Origin: CALITV01 sp964415795
GTDB taxonomy: Bacteria; UBP6; UBA1177; JAKLFG01
Reading direction: 5' to 3'
Assembly: GCA_964415795.1 (NCBI GenBank)
Contig: CAYQBN010000013.1
Span: 1 to 63,788 of the forward strand
DNA length: 63,788 nt
In this document: positions 55,885 through 63,788 of the stretch, piece after piece
How the letters are laid out: every line of letters starts with the position of its first letter
How positions within the stretch are numbered: the stretch's first letter is position 1
Translations under genes and position numbers: made by a program
The notes under the pieces: model-generated
The model's database searches: none
Told to the model about the DNA's origin: nothing
The model's input: only the letters and a program-made list of their open reading frames with translations

Positions 55885-56514
55885 CTATCGGATCAGTTTT
55901 TCAGGCAGGTGACTGCCATCGCAGAATGGCTGGTTGCGCGTCTTGTTGCAGCGGCAGAGGCAGTAGTGCTCATCGCTCTGCGGTTTTGAACCGTCATCAG
56001 TTTCGAGGACGATGCCTCCCGTTATCTCGAAGGGACCCCTTCTGGTGATGCGGATCGCGGGGGGACGATCGAGACGGTCGTGATAGACGCCGTTCTTGTC
56101 GGTGTAGGCAAGCGCTCCGCTCGGGCACCGTTCGATGGTGCGGATGATCTCTTCGACCGACGTGCCGTCAGGGTTTATCCACGGACGCCGATTGAGGTCG
56201 AATACCGCCGGTAGCTCGAGACAGTACCCATGATGCGAGCACACCCCGAGGTTGAAATGGATGGTGATCTCCTTGCCAACATAGGCACGCATCTGATCCT
56301 TGGGGCGATCGGGCAGCTTACAGCAGTCAAGGCCTTTTTCGGCGTGAGAGCCGTCGCAGTAGGGAAACTTTTTTGACTCGTTACAGCGGCAGAGGGCCAT
56401 TACCGGTCTCGTTTCGAGGCGGTTCCCTTTGCTGTCGAAGAAATTCTCGAGCCCTGTCACGATGATCGGCGTGTGTCGGGCGATCGTTATTTTCGGTTTC
56501 TTCTCGCAGGTCAC
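55885..56514 (-). CDS. CDGSH iron-sulfur protein with an internal (4Fe-4S)-mono-cluster-like domain
   Basis: This protein of about 209 residues has two CDGSH motifs (CRCNESKKFPYCDGSH and CRCNKTRNQPFCDGSH) near its ends. Between them lies a divergent ferredoxin-like region (CSHHGYCLELPAVFDLNRRPW and ERCPSGAL). Each CDGSH site holds a [2Fe-2S] cluster by three Cys and one His. It could act in electron transfer or iron handling. GTG at 56514 with AGGAGG upstream sets the start. Confidence 0.88.
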   Translation of the reverse strand: MTCEKKPKITIARHTPIIVTGLENFFDSKGNRLETRPVMALCRCNESKKFPYCDGSHAEKGLDCCKLPDRPKDQMRAYVGKEITIHFNLGVCSHHGYCLELPAVFDLNRRPWINPDGTSVEEIIRTIERCPSGALAYTDKNGVYHDRLDRPPAIRITRRGPFEITGGIVLETDDGSKPQSDEHYCLCRCNKTRNQPFCDGSHLPEKLIR

Positions 56515-56650
56515 GGGAGCCTCCTTCTCTCTGCTTCCGAAAAGAAGATAGCATAAAAACAAAAAGAGAGCAAAATGTTGATTCTGTGAATGAAAAAAGG
56601 TATGTCACCGGTGGTCTACCGAAAGATTGTTCCTGACAGGATACGGAGCG

Positions 56651-57952
56651 ATGAAAAGTGTGAAGAGCGACAGTGGGCTAATCGGAAGCATTCTTGATCA
56701 GAAACGCTTCCAAACCATCTATGCCTTCAGGGTCTTTATGGCGATATGCACGGTCGGTTTCGTTGCTTTCGGTTTGTACAACTGGTGGGCAGGGAGCGGA
56801 GGCTACTACGACCCTCTCTGGCTTCGCGGCATTCTCTCTGGGTTGTGCGGGATTCTTCTGCTTTTCTCGTTTATCGATAAAAAGAGCATTTCTCGGTGGT
56901 ATCTTCCTCTCTTGTACTTTTTCTTTGCGGCGGTGTTCCTCTGGGTTCTCGCGATAGCGATACTTAACCGGTTCTCTTTACCAGTGACCATGCAGTTGCT
57001 GGCGGCGACCTTCATGCTCAAGTTCGGTTTCACCATTCCCTTGCACCTTCTCTTTTTCTGTATCCACGCGACGTCGTTCATTGCCATCGCGGTGTGGTGG
57101 GTGGCGCCGCCCGGGTTCCCCTCGGTTACTTTTGTGGGGCTCATCATAGTGGGGCAGGTGATATCCTATATCGTAGTGTCTTTGAAACAACGGTCCGACC
57201 TCGAAATGGCCTTTGCACGCGAGGAGGCGGAACGGGCTAACCGCGCGAAAGATGTACTCCTCGCCAAGGTAAGTCACGATTTCCGCACCCCGCTCACCGC
57301 GCTACTTGGCTTTTCGCAGATTCTCCTCAGCGAAGAGAAGGACGAGGAGCGGAAAAGGATGATACATATGATGGGGCGTTCGGCCGAGATGCTTCTTCGT
57401 CTGGTTGACGATGTCCTCGAATTCTCGCGGGTCACCCAACACGGCATTGTGATAGAGCAGGCTCCCTTCTCGTTCCGGGAAGTAGTCGACATGTCTCTTG
57501 CCTCAGTGCGCACGCAGGCATTCGAGAAGAGGTTGGTTCTCGGTGCTACCGTCTCGGATCGTATCCCCCCGTTGATCATCGGCGACCGGTTACGCGTTTC
57601 GCAGATCCTCGTGAACCTGCTCACGAACGCAGTGAAATACACCGACCGAGGGTCAGTCTCTCTCTTCGCCGATTATCGGACCGATGCGGGATCCGCTACC
57701 CCATTGCTTATAGTACAGGTTTCCGATACGGGGCGCGGCATACCGGCCTCCGACATCGATCGTATCTTCGATGGATTTTTGCAACTTGCTGACGAAACGG
57801 GGCGGAAGCGCCCCGGCTTGGGTCTGGGGCTCTCCATCGTCAAGAATCTTGTCGAACGGATGGGAGGGAGCATAACGGTAGAGAGTGAGCCGGGAAAAGG
57901 ATCGACCTTTACCATGTCGCTCCCGTTGCCGCCCTTTTCGGCCTCGGCATAG
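56651..57952 (+). CDS. Membrane sensor histidine kinase, orphan
   Basis: This protein of about 433 residues has six predicted N-terminal membrane helices (about 20-175), then a HisKA domain with SHDFRTPLTALLGFSQIL (phosphoacceptor His) and an HATPase domain with NLLTNAVKY (N box), SDTGRGIPASDIDRIFDGF (G1) and GLGLSIVKNL (G2). A response regulator is not encoded next to it. The membrane sensor part has no recognisable periplasmic loop, so an intramembrane signal is likely. Confidence 0.92.
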   Translation: MKSVKSDSGLIGSILDQKRFQTIYAFRVFMAICTVGFVAFGLYNWWAGSGGYYDPLWLRGILSGLCGILLLFSFIDKKSISRWYLPLLYFFFAAVFLWVLAIAILNRFSLPVTMQLLAATFMLKFGFTIPLHLLFFCIHATSFIAIAVWWVAPPGFPSVTFVGLIIVGQVISYIVVSLKQRSDLEMAFAREEAERANRAKDVLLAKVSHDFRTPLTALLGFSQILLSEEKDEERKRMIHMMGRSAEMLLRLVDDVLEFSRVTQHGIVIEQAPFSFREVVDMSLASVRTQAFEKRLVLGATVSDRIPPLIIGDRLRVSQILVNLLTNAVKYTDRGSVSLFADYRTDAGSATPLLIVQVSDTGRGIPASDIDRIFDGFLQLADETGRKRPGLGLGLSIVKNLVERMGGSITVESEPGKGSTFTMSLPLPPFSASA

Positions 57953-57990
57953 CCTAAGAGCCGAATACCTGCTGAAATGTTGCTTTTAGC

Positions 57991-58019
57991 GCCCCCTTTT
58001 GCTAGAAGAAGGGGCTTTT
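57991..58019 (+). terminator. Possible intrinsic terminator after the histidine kinase gene
   Basis: GCCCC (57991-57995) pairs with GGGGC (58011-58015), extended inward by a TT/AA pair after a bulged C, and the stem is followed by TTTT (58016-58019). The loop is TTGCTAGAAG. It lies in the 91-base gap between the kinase and purH. Confidence 0.5.
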
Positions 58020-58043
58020 GAAACCTGTTTCGACGGAGGATCC

Positions 58044-59603
58044 ATGCGTCCTATCCACACGGCGATACTGAGCGTATTCGACAAGCGAGGATTGGTGCCG
58101 TTCGCTGCCGACCTCGCCCGTCGAGGTGTCGTGCTCTTTGCTTCAGGCGGCACCTACGTGTTACTCAAGAAAGAGAGGGTGCCGGTATGCCTCATCGAAG
58201 AGTATACCCGTTTCCCCGAGATGATGGAGGGACGGGTCAAAACGCTCCATCCGCTCATCCACGGTGGGATCCTCGCCAAACGGGATGACCCCGCACATCT
58301 CTCCGCAGCGAAGGAACACGGCATCACCCTTTTCGATCTCGTGGTGGTCAATCTCTATCCGTTCTGCGAAACGGTGGCGAAGGACCTTCCTTACGAGGAT
58401 ATTATCGAGAACATAGATATCGGTGGACCGACGCTCATTCGGGCGGCGGCCAAGAATCACCGCGATGTGGCCGTCGTCACCTCTCCCGACGACTACCAAT
58501 TGGTGCTTGAGGAACTCGATCGTCACAGTGGTGCGACCTCTTACGAGCTGCGTCAAGATCTTGCCCGAAAGGCCTTCGTTCATACGGCCCGTTATGATGC
58601 GGCGATCGCCGCATGGTTCTCACGGACCGTCGCTGGCGACGATCGCGATCAAATGGCGTCATTCCTTATGCTCGACTTCGTAAGGAAAGAGACGCTCCGC
58701 TATGGCGAGAATCCCCACCAGAAGGCGGCGATTTACCTTGATGGAGACGCGCCTTCGGGTACGCTTGCACGGGCACGCCAACTCGGTGGAAAAGAACTCT
58801 CTTTCAACAATTACCTCGACCTCGAGGCGGCGAAGAACCTAGTCTTCGAGTTCGATGGCCCGGCCTGTGCCATCATGAAACATGCCAACCCGTGCGGCGC
58901 CGCAGAGGGCGATTCTCTGGCTGACGCCTACGAGCGGGCGCTTGCCTGTGATCCGGTTTCGGCGTTTGGTTCGGTCATCGGTTTCAACCGGCCGGTCGAT
59001 GTAGCGACGGCGCACCTTGTGTCGAAAGGGTTCGTCGAGGCCATCGTCGCGCCTTCCTTCGAGGGAGATGCTCTCGAGATTCTCAGTCGCAAGAAGAACT
59101 TGCGCCTCCTCGAACTCGGTGTTCCCTGCCGGGTGCCAGACCGCGATTGGGAATTCAAGAAGATATCGGGAGGTCTGCTCGTTGAGCAGGCGGATCGTCG
59201 TGTGGTAGGAGAAGGCGACCTTCGCGTGGTGACCAAGCGAGCTCCGACGGTGGAAGAACGGCGCATGGCGTTGTTTGGTCAACGAATAGTCAAGCATGTC
59301 AAGTCGAACGCGATCGTGATATGTGCCGAAAGGGAACTCGTCGGCGTCGGGGCAGGCCAGATGTCGCGGGTGGATGCCCTCGATATCGCTCTGAGAAAAT
59401 CCCGTCGCAATGTGGCGGGACTCGCCGTTGCGAGCGATGCCTTCTTCCCTTTCCGCGATTCGATAGATCTTGCCGCCTCCAAGGGCATCAGGGTCATCAT
59501 ACAGCCGGGAGGTTCGGTGCGCGACGAAGAGGTCATCGCTGCATGCGACGAGCATGGCATCGCGATGCTTTTTACCGGTATCCGTTCGTTCCGTCACCTC
59601 TAG
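58044..59603 (+). CDS. purH: Bifunctional AICAR transformylase/IMP cyclohydrolase
   Basis: This protein of about 519 residues has an N-terminal MGS-like cyclohydrolase domain (about 1-185, with HPLIHGGILAKRDD) and a C-terminal AICAR formyltransferase domain (LRYGENPHQKAAIY and MKHANPCGAA). It completes purine synthesis to IMP. GGAGG before ATG 58044 favours this start over one 45 bases earlier. purD follows after nine bases. Confidence 0.97.
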   Translation: MRPIHTAILSVFDKRGLVPFAADLARRGVVLFASGGTYVLLKKERVPVCLIEEYTRFPEMMEGRVKTLHPLIHGGILAKRDDPAHLSAAKEHGITLFDLVVVNLYPFCETVAKDLPYEDIIENIDIGGPTLIRAAAKNHRDVAVVTSPDDYQLVLEELDRHSGATSYELRQDLARKAFVHTARYDAAIAAWFSRTVAGDDRDQMASFLMLDFVRKETLRYGENPHQKAAIYLDGDAPSGTLARARQLGGKELSFNNYLDLEAAKNLVFEFDGPACAIMKHANPCGAAEGDSLADAYERALACDPVSAFGSVIGFNRPVDVATAHLVSKGFVEAIVAPSFEGDALEILSRKKNLRLLELGVPCRVPDRDWEFKKISGGLLVEQADRRVVGEGDLRVVTKRAPTVEERRMALFGQRIVKHVKSNAIVICAERELVGVGAGQMSRVDALDIALRKSRRNVAGLAVASDAFFPFRDSIDLAASKGIRVIIQPGGSVRDEEVIAACDEHGIAMLFTGIRSFRHL

Positions 59604-59612
59604 GAGGCGCTG

Positions 59613-60890
59613 ATGAAGGTTTTCGTTATCGGCGGCGGTGGCCGTGAACACGCCCTTGTCTGGAAGATTGCGCAGAGTCCGCTGGTGCGGGAGATACATG
59701 CCTTTCCCGGCAACGCCGGCATCGTCGAACAGGCGGTGATACCGTCCCTCGCCGATGACCATCCCGAAACGCTTTTGGACTATGCTCGTCGCGAGAGATT
59801 CGATCTTACGGTTGTCGGCCCAGAAAAATATCTGGCACTGGGGATTGCCGATCTCTTTACGGCCCAAGGAATGCCGCTTTTTGGTGTGAACAAGACGGCA
59901 GCGCGCCTAGAATCCTCAAAGATCTTCGCCAAACGACTCATGGCGGACGCTGGCATCCCGACCGCCCGCTTCGCCGAGGTCTCGTCGTTTGAAGAAGGAA
60001 AAGAGGCACTTCGCGCGTTCTCCTATCCGCTTGTTATCAAGGCCGACGGACTTGCCGAGGGGAAAGGGGTGAGCATTGTCGCCGACCGCGAGGCGGCGGA
60101 ACGCGAGCTGGCCGATTTCTTAGGGGGTAAGTTCAAAGATGCCGGCAAACGGGTGCTCATCGAGGAATTCCTCGAGGGAGAAGAGTTGTCGCTCATCCTC
60201 CTCACCGATGGCGAAACATGGCGCGCGTTCCCCTTTTCTCAGGATCACAAGCGCGCTTTGGAGGGGGACCGAGGCCCCAATACGGGCGGCATGGGGGCCT
60301 ATACGCCGGTCTCGATCGGTACGCCGAAGCTCCTTGCGCGATGTGAGGAGCGTATCGTGAAACCACTGCTGACGGCGCTCAGAAAAGAAGGTGTTTCCTA
60401 TCGCGGGGTTCTTTACATCGGTCTCATGGTGGTGAACGGAGAGCCGTTCGTCCTCGAATACAATGTCCGGTTCGGCGATCCCGAGACCGAGGTCCTTCTC
60501 GTGTCGCTCGAGAGCGATCTCGTTCCCTATCTTCGGGCTGTTTGTGACGGACGCCTGCGCGATACCGCACCATTTTCGATCCGGAGAGGTGCTGTGGTTA
60601 CCGTGGTCGTTGCCTCCGGGGGATATCCGGGATCCTATCGGAAAGGTCTCCCCATAGATGGCGTCGATTCGCTCGATGAATCGACGGTGCTCTTTCATGC
60701 CGGAACGGCGCGTACGACGGAAGGTCGCCTAGTGACTGCCGGGGGAAGGGTCTTTATGGTGACGACATACGACGACGATCTTTCCGCGGCGGTAAAACGG
60801 GCATGCGAGAATGCGTCACGCCTGTCGTTCGATGGTGCTTTTTTCCGGCGCGATATCGCATATCGAGAACTCCAGCGTGCATCGAGATGA
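59613..60890 (+). CDS. purD: Phosphoribosylamine--glycine ligase
   Basis: This 425-residue ATP-grasp enzyme has the GARS start MKVFVIGGGGREHALVWKI, VGPEKYLALGIADLF, the ATP-binding PLVIKADGLAEGKGV and GPNTGGMGAYTPV, and EYNVRFGDPETEVLL. It adds glycine to phosphoribosylamine early in purine synthesis. GGAGG lies before the ATG. Its stop overlaps the engB ATG (ATGA). Confidence 0.97.
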   Translation: MKVFVIGGGGREHALVWKIAQSPLVREIHAFPGNAGIVEQAVIPSLADDHPETLLDYARRERFDLTVVGPEKYLALGIADLFTAQGMPLFGVNKTAARLESSKIFAKRLMADAGIPTARFAEVSSFEEGKEALRAFSYPLVIKADGLAEGKGVSIVADREAAERELADFLGGKFKDAGKRVLIEEFLEGEELSLILLTDGETWRAFPFSQDHKRALEGDRGPNTGGMGAYTPVSIGTPKLLARCEERIVKPLLTALRKEGVSYRGVLYIGLMVVNGEPFVLEYNVRFGDPETEVLLVSLESDLVPYLRAVCDGRLRDTAPFSIRRGAVVTVVVASGGYPGSYRKGLPIDGVDSLDESTVLFHAGTARTTEGRLVTAGGRVFMVTTYDDDLSAAVKRACENASRLSFDGAFFRRDIAYRELQRASR

Positions 60891-61447
60891 TCGAGGTGAT
60901 TTCAGCGACATATTTGTCGAGTGCCCTTTTGCCGGAACAGTTTCCGCCCGAGGACCTTCCCGAGTTTGCGTTCGCAGGGCGTTCGAATGTCGGGAAGTCG
61001 AGCCTCATGAACATGCTTCTCGGGCGACGCAACCTTGTCAAGACGAGCAAGACACCCGGGAAGACGACCACCATAAACTTCTTTCTCGTCAACGGGATCA
61101 TGCGTTTCGTCGATCTTCCCGGATACGGCTATGCGAAACGCCCTAAGGATGCACAGGAACGGTGGCGTCTTACTATCGAGACCTATCTGACTCGGCGCCC
61201 GTGCCTTCGGCTCGTGTTTCTCCTCATGGACGGCAGGCACGGTCCTCAGCCGAGTGACGAACAGATGGCCTCCTTTCTGGATTACCATCGGATTCCCTAT
61301 CGGCGAATATTCACTAAAGGCGATAAACTTTCGCGCAATGAGCAAGCGCTCCTGCGTCACGGCGAATCCGATGCTTTTCTCGTTTCCTCGATAAGCGGCA
61401 TGGGCAAAGAAGAGGTATGGCGATGTATCCTCGAATCGCTTTCCTGA
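60887..61447 (+). CDS. engB: Ribosome biogenesis GTPase EngB/YsxC
   Basis: This protein of about 186 residues has G1 GRSNVGKSS, the switch TSKTPGKTTTINFF, G3 DLPGYGYAKRP and G4 TKGDKLSR, the EngB order. It helps assemble the 50S subunit. ATG 60887 overlaps the purD stop. A longer frame from 60803 would lie deep in purD and is unlikely. Its end overlaps the next gene. Confidence 0.96.
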   Translation: MIEVISATYLSSALLPEQFPPEDLPEFAFAGRSNVGKSSLMNMLLGRRNLVKTSKTPGKTTTINFFLVNGIMRFVDLPGYGYAKRPKDAQERWRLTIETYLTRRPCLRLVFLLMDGRHGPQPSDEQMASFLDYHRIPYRRIFTKGDKLSRNEQALLRHGESDAFLVSSISGMGKEEVWRCILESLS

Positions 61448-61950
61448 TATTTTTCGCCACAGCAGGGCTCATGGGGCAGACCATCATTGAAAGCGTGGTT
61501 GCCAAGGTGAATGACGCCGTCATTCTCTATTCCGACATTCTGCAGGAAGGGGCATTGCTTAACCTCGAAAACGGCGTTCCGATGGAGGCTCCTCTTTCGC
61601 CGAGCCTCAAGGAAAAGATTCTTGACTCGTTGGTCGTCCGTATTATGCTTCTCGCCGAGGCGCGAGAGCGATCGATCTCTGTGAGCGAACAGGCGGTCAA
61701 CGAAATGGTCGCTACCTATGAAAAGTTGCCATATCTTGCTGATTTTTGTAGAAAATTTCAGATTTCCCCCGCCGCCTTCCGCCGTTTGGTGAAACGAAGG
61801 CTTTCTGCCCGCGCAGTGATCGATGATCATATCGCACGCGTGTTTGCTGGGAAACCGGAACCGAATGAAGAGCAGAAACATCTCGAAATAAATAAGTGGA
61901 TAGATTCGTTGCGTAAAAGGCACCGCATCGTCTATTTCGCTATACCTTAG
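61423..61950 (+). CDS. SurA N-terminal-domain-like periplasmic protein
   Basis: This protein of about 175 residues has a signal peptide (MYPRIAFLIFFATAGLMGQ) and a SurA-type chaperone N-domain (VVAKVNDAVILYSDILQEG, LDSLVVRIMLLAEARERSI). No parvulin PPIase domain follows, so only chaperone-like binding is expected. ATG 61423 has AGAGGT upstream; ATG 61417 is an alternative. Overlap with engB is 25 bases. Confidence 0.75.
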   Translation: MYPRIAFLIFFATAGLMGQTIIESVVAKVNDAVILYSDILQEGALLNLENGVPMEAPLSPSLKEKILDSLVVRIMLLAEARERSISVSEQAVNEMVATYEKLPYLADFCRKFQISPAAFRRLVKRRLSARAVIDDHIARVFAGKPEPNEEQKHLEINKWIDSLRKRHRIVYFAIP

Positions 61951-61966
61951 GGAACGGGTGGCAGTT

Positions 61967-62722
61967 ATGACGCGCATCGTTACTATCGTGAATCAAAAGG
62001 GCGGTGTCGGGAAGACGACCACCGCCGTCAATCTCGCCGCTTGTCTTGGTACTTTGGAGAAACGGGTGCTTCTTGTGGATATGGATCCGCAGGGGAACGC
62101 TACCTCGATGAGTTCCATCACCGCTAAAGATTACCGGACCATCTACGATATGTTCGGTGACGAGCGCATACAGGCGATCTACGATACCGAACTGCCCTAT
62201 CTCAAGGTGATACCAGGCGGACGGGACCTGACCGGCGCCGAGATAGAACTTCTCAGCGTCGAGGATCGGGAACTCGTGCTTCGCCGTATCCTCAAGCATC
62301 TTCCGCGCCGATTCGACTTCATCATCATAGATTCCCCTCCGTCACTTAATATATTGACGGTCAACAACCTCGCCGCCGCTGACGGCATCATCATTCCCAT
62401 CCAGTGCGAATATTTCGCGCTCGAAGGTCTTTCGCGTCTCATCGAGACCGTCGATCGCATCAAAGCGATCAACCCCAAGCTGACGCTCGACGGCATTCTG
62501 CTCACCATGTACGATCGAAGGGTTAAGCTGACATTCGATGTGGAAACCGAGGTCCGTACGCATTTCGGCGAACAGGTCTTCAAGACGACGATAGCGCGGA
62601 ATGTGAAGTTGTCGGAATCGCCCAGTTTCGGGAAACCGATAATACTTTACGACATCGCATCGGTCGGGGCGAAGCAGTATCTGGATCTCGCTGAAGAATA
62701 CCTCAAACGATTGGGATTTTGA
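61967..62722 (+). CDS. parA: Chromosome-partitioning ATPase ParA/Soj
   Basis: This protein of about 251 residues has deviant Walker A NQKGGVGKTTTAVNLAA, DMDPQGNAT and IDSPPSLNILTVNNL, the ParA/Soj hallmarks of a chromosomal system. Working with ParB bound at parS, it moves replication origins apart. ATG 61967 is used; a GTG nine bases upstream (61958) is an alternative. parB follows 11 bases later. Confidence 0.97.
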   Translation: MTRIVTIVNQKGGVGKTTTAVNLAACLGTLEKRVLLVDMDPQGNATSMSSITAKDYRTIYDMFGDERIQAIYDTELPYLKVIPGGRDLTGAEIELLSVEDRELVLRRILKHLPRRFDFIIIDSPPSLNILTVNNLAAADGIIIPIQCEYFALEGLSRLIETVDRIKAINPKLTLDGILLTMYDRRVKLTFDVETEVRTHFGEQVFKTTIARNVKLSESPSFGKPIILYDIASVGAKQYLDLAEEYLKRLGF

Positions 62723-62733
62723 GGAGGAGCATC

Positions 62734-63567
62734 GTGGGAAAGCAAAAACCACAGACATTCGGCCGTCTTGGACGGGGGCTCGACGAACTGCTTCCCGCCG
62801 CCAAAGAGGAAGCTCTCGTGACGCTTCGGATCGACCAGATCCTGCCCGCGCAGAAGCAGCCACGCACCCATTTCGACGAAGAGCGGATAAAAGAGCTCGC
62901 CGCTTCGATCAAGGAACACGGTCTTCTTCAGCCGATCGTGGTGAAAAAGGAGGGGACGCGGTATCGCATCATAGCCGGAGAACGCCGCTATCGTGCTGCG
63001 AAGGTGGCGGGCATGAAGGAGCTGCAGGCGGTCATTTACAAAGGAGAACGCGACTATCTCGTCGCTCTTACCGAGAATATTCAGCGGGAGAACCTGAGCC
63101 CTATCGAAGTGGCGGAAGCATATGCCGAGCTCATGAAGCGGGGAGGTCTCACGCAACAACAGCTAGCCGAACAGGTCGGTAAATCGCGTCCAGAAATCTC
63201 GAATGCCCTGCGGCTCTTGTCGCTTGCCGATGCGGTGAAGCGGCGTCTTATCGAGGGTTCGGTGACTGTCGGACAGGTGAGGCCGCTCATCTCGCTTCCT
63301 CAAGAGGAGCAGGAGCGGATCCTCGATCGCATCGTCGCCGAGGGGCTCACCGCACGGCAGGTCGAACATCTCGTTCGGCGTAATGTCCCCTCGTCCCCGC
63401 CGCCGCGCGTCCATGATGAGACATTTACTGAATTGGAAGAAGAACTGACGGAGAAGATGCAGGTCCCGGTGCATATCCGCCGATGGCCGCGCAAGATAGT
63501 GGTCAGCTTCGAGTTTCTCAAGATGAAGGATTTCCAAGGGTTCGTCAATGATCTCAAGAAGCGGTAG
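62734..63567 (+). CDS. parB: Chromosome-partitioning protein ParB
   Basis: This protein of about 277 residues has the CTPase/clamp motifs: box I GERRYRAAKVAG, box II TENIQRENLSPIEVAEAY, and the HTH LTQQQLAEQVGKSRPEISNALRLL. The N-terminus carries FGRLGRGLDELL, typical of ParA-binding ParBs. GTG 62734 with AGGAGG upstream is the best start. No parS sequence was seen in this window. Confidence 0.97.
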   Translation: MGKQKPQTFGRLGRGLDELLPAAKEEALVTLRIDQILPAQKQPRTHFDEERIKELAASIKEHGLLQPIVVKKEGTRYRIIAGERRYRAAKVAGMKELQAVIYKGERDYLVALTENIQRENLSPIEVAEAYAELMKRGGLTQQQLAEQVGKSRPEISNALRLLSLADAVKRRLIEGSVTVGQVRPLISLPQEEQERILDRIVAEGLTARQVEHLVRRNVPSSPPPRVHDETFTELEEELTEKMQVPVHIRRWPRKIVVSFEFLKMKDFQGFVNDLKKR

Positions 63568-63788
63568 GGGCGGACCGCTCTTCAGCGTTGTTCTTCTTTT
63601 TTCACTTGTAATGTCTCGCTGTGCCTTAGCCTTTACCATCGTGATAGATCCCGGACATGGGGGGGCGGAAAAGGGGGCGGTGTATGAGAACATCGTTGAA
63701 AAGGACCTTTGTCTCGCGGTGTCCCGTGCCATCCGGACGCACCTTCTCAAACGGCCGGGTATGCGTGTCGTTCTGACGCGCGATGACG
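63548..63788 (+). CDS. N-acetylmuramoyl-L-alanine amidase (AmiC/LytC type), 3' cut by window
   Basis: An open frame begins at ATG 63548, overlapping the parB end by 20 bases, and runs to the window end without a stop (80 codons). It has a signal-peptide-like start (hydrophobic SVVLLFSLVMSRCALA), then FTIVIDPGHGGAEKGAVYENIVEKDLCLAVSRAI, the Amidase_3 zinc-His and Glu region. The enzyme would cleave peptidoglycan stems from glycan during cell separation. Only the start is visible, so the family is clear but the paralogue is not. Confidence 0.88.
   Translation, partial: MISRSGRGGPLFSVVLLFSLVMSRCALAFTIVIDPGHGGAEKGAVYENIVEKDLCLAVSRAIRTHLLKRPGMRVVLTRDD

Noticed and set aside
61967..63567. parAB as a sign of a nearby replication origin
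   Set aside because: There is no dnaA, gidA/gidB, rpmH or DnaA-box cluster, and I noticed no parS-like palindrome. The neighbours are purine and envelope genes, so origin proximity is not supported here.

Overview
The window is bacterial chromosomal DNA, probably a contig from a Gram-negative organism. It encodes a TonB-dependent receptor, a LamB-like porin, several predicted lipoproteins, a SurA-like N-domain protein and an AmiC-type amidase. Several secreted proteins are Cys-rich or carry Asp/Pro-rich linkers, and there is an RdgC-like gene set and an RCC1-repeat lipoprotein. That style fits deltaproteobacterial, myxococcal or candidate-phylum lineages, but there is no rRNA and I cannot place the organism more closely. 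Genes are densely packed, with many ATGA or longer overlaps. Layout: (A) 1-9046 is an accessory defence island, visibly more GC-rich than what follows. It holds the 3' end of hsdM, a Fic gene, a short second copy of an hsdM tail, a 1632-residue COG1112-type helicase with a nuclease domain near its C-terminus (its last module lies in another frame), and a 5'-truncated hsdR. No hsdS is present. The island looks decayed by recombination, deletion and single-base frameshifts. (B) 9059-19416 is core: an LtaS/MdoB-type sulfatase, tRNA-Val, thrS-infC-rpmI-rplT-HU/IHF, tRNA-Pro, surE, a YqaA-type membrane protein, then acpS, pdxJ and a TonB-dependent receptor on the minus strand. (C) 19569-41375 holds a ClpB without its N-domain, a CorC/HlyC-type protein, a glycosyltransferase, a tightly overlapping seven-gene minus-strand operon (amidohydrolase, M16 peptidase, prmA, FHA-GGDEF cyclase, GtrA, dapF, unknown), PilZ-nadB, a B12/radical-SAM protein with a HEAT-repeat lipoprotein, and nupC-malQ. 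(D) 41385-57952 is more accessory: vapBC, a KPNIYLYP-domain Cys-rich protein, a surface alpha-amylase with LamB-like porin, a metal or cobalamin ABC importer, an RCC1 lipoprotein, an RdgC-like four-gene operon, an Asp/Pro-linker lipoprotein, MBL hydrolases, a CDGSH iron-sulfur protein and an orphan histidine kinase. (E) 58044-63788 is core: purH, purD, engB, a SurA-like protein, parA, parB and the start of an N-acetylmuramoyl-L-alanine amidase. Links between genes: malQ, the GH13 lipoprotein and the LamB-like porin together make a maltodextrin route (surface cleavage, outer-membrane uptake, cytoplasmic transglycosylation). The ABC importer, and perhaps the distant TonB receptor, serve metal-chelate or cobalamin uptake. 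The island joins modification, AMPylation and helicase-nuclease functions but cannot be a working type I system as it stands, because hsdS is absent and hsdR has lost its nuclease and Walker A regions. The most interesting points are the island's scar structure, the frameshifted helicase-nuclease, an unassigned structured intergenic sequence at about 21787-21903, the RdgC-like operon, the orphan radical-SAM/HEAT-lipoprotein pair and the Cys-rich insertion in the amylase.
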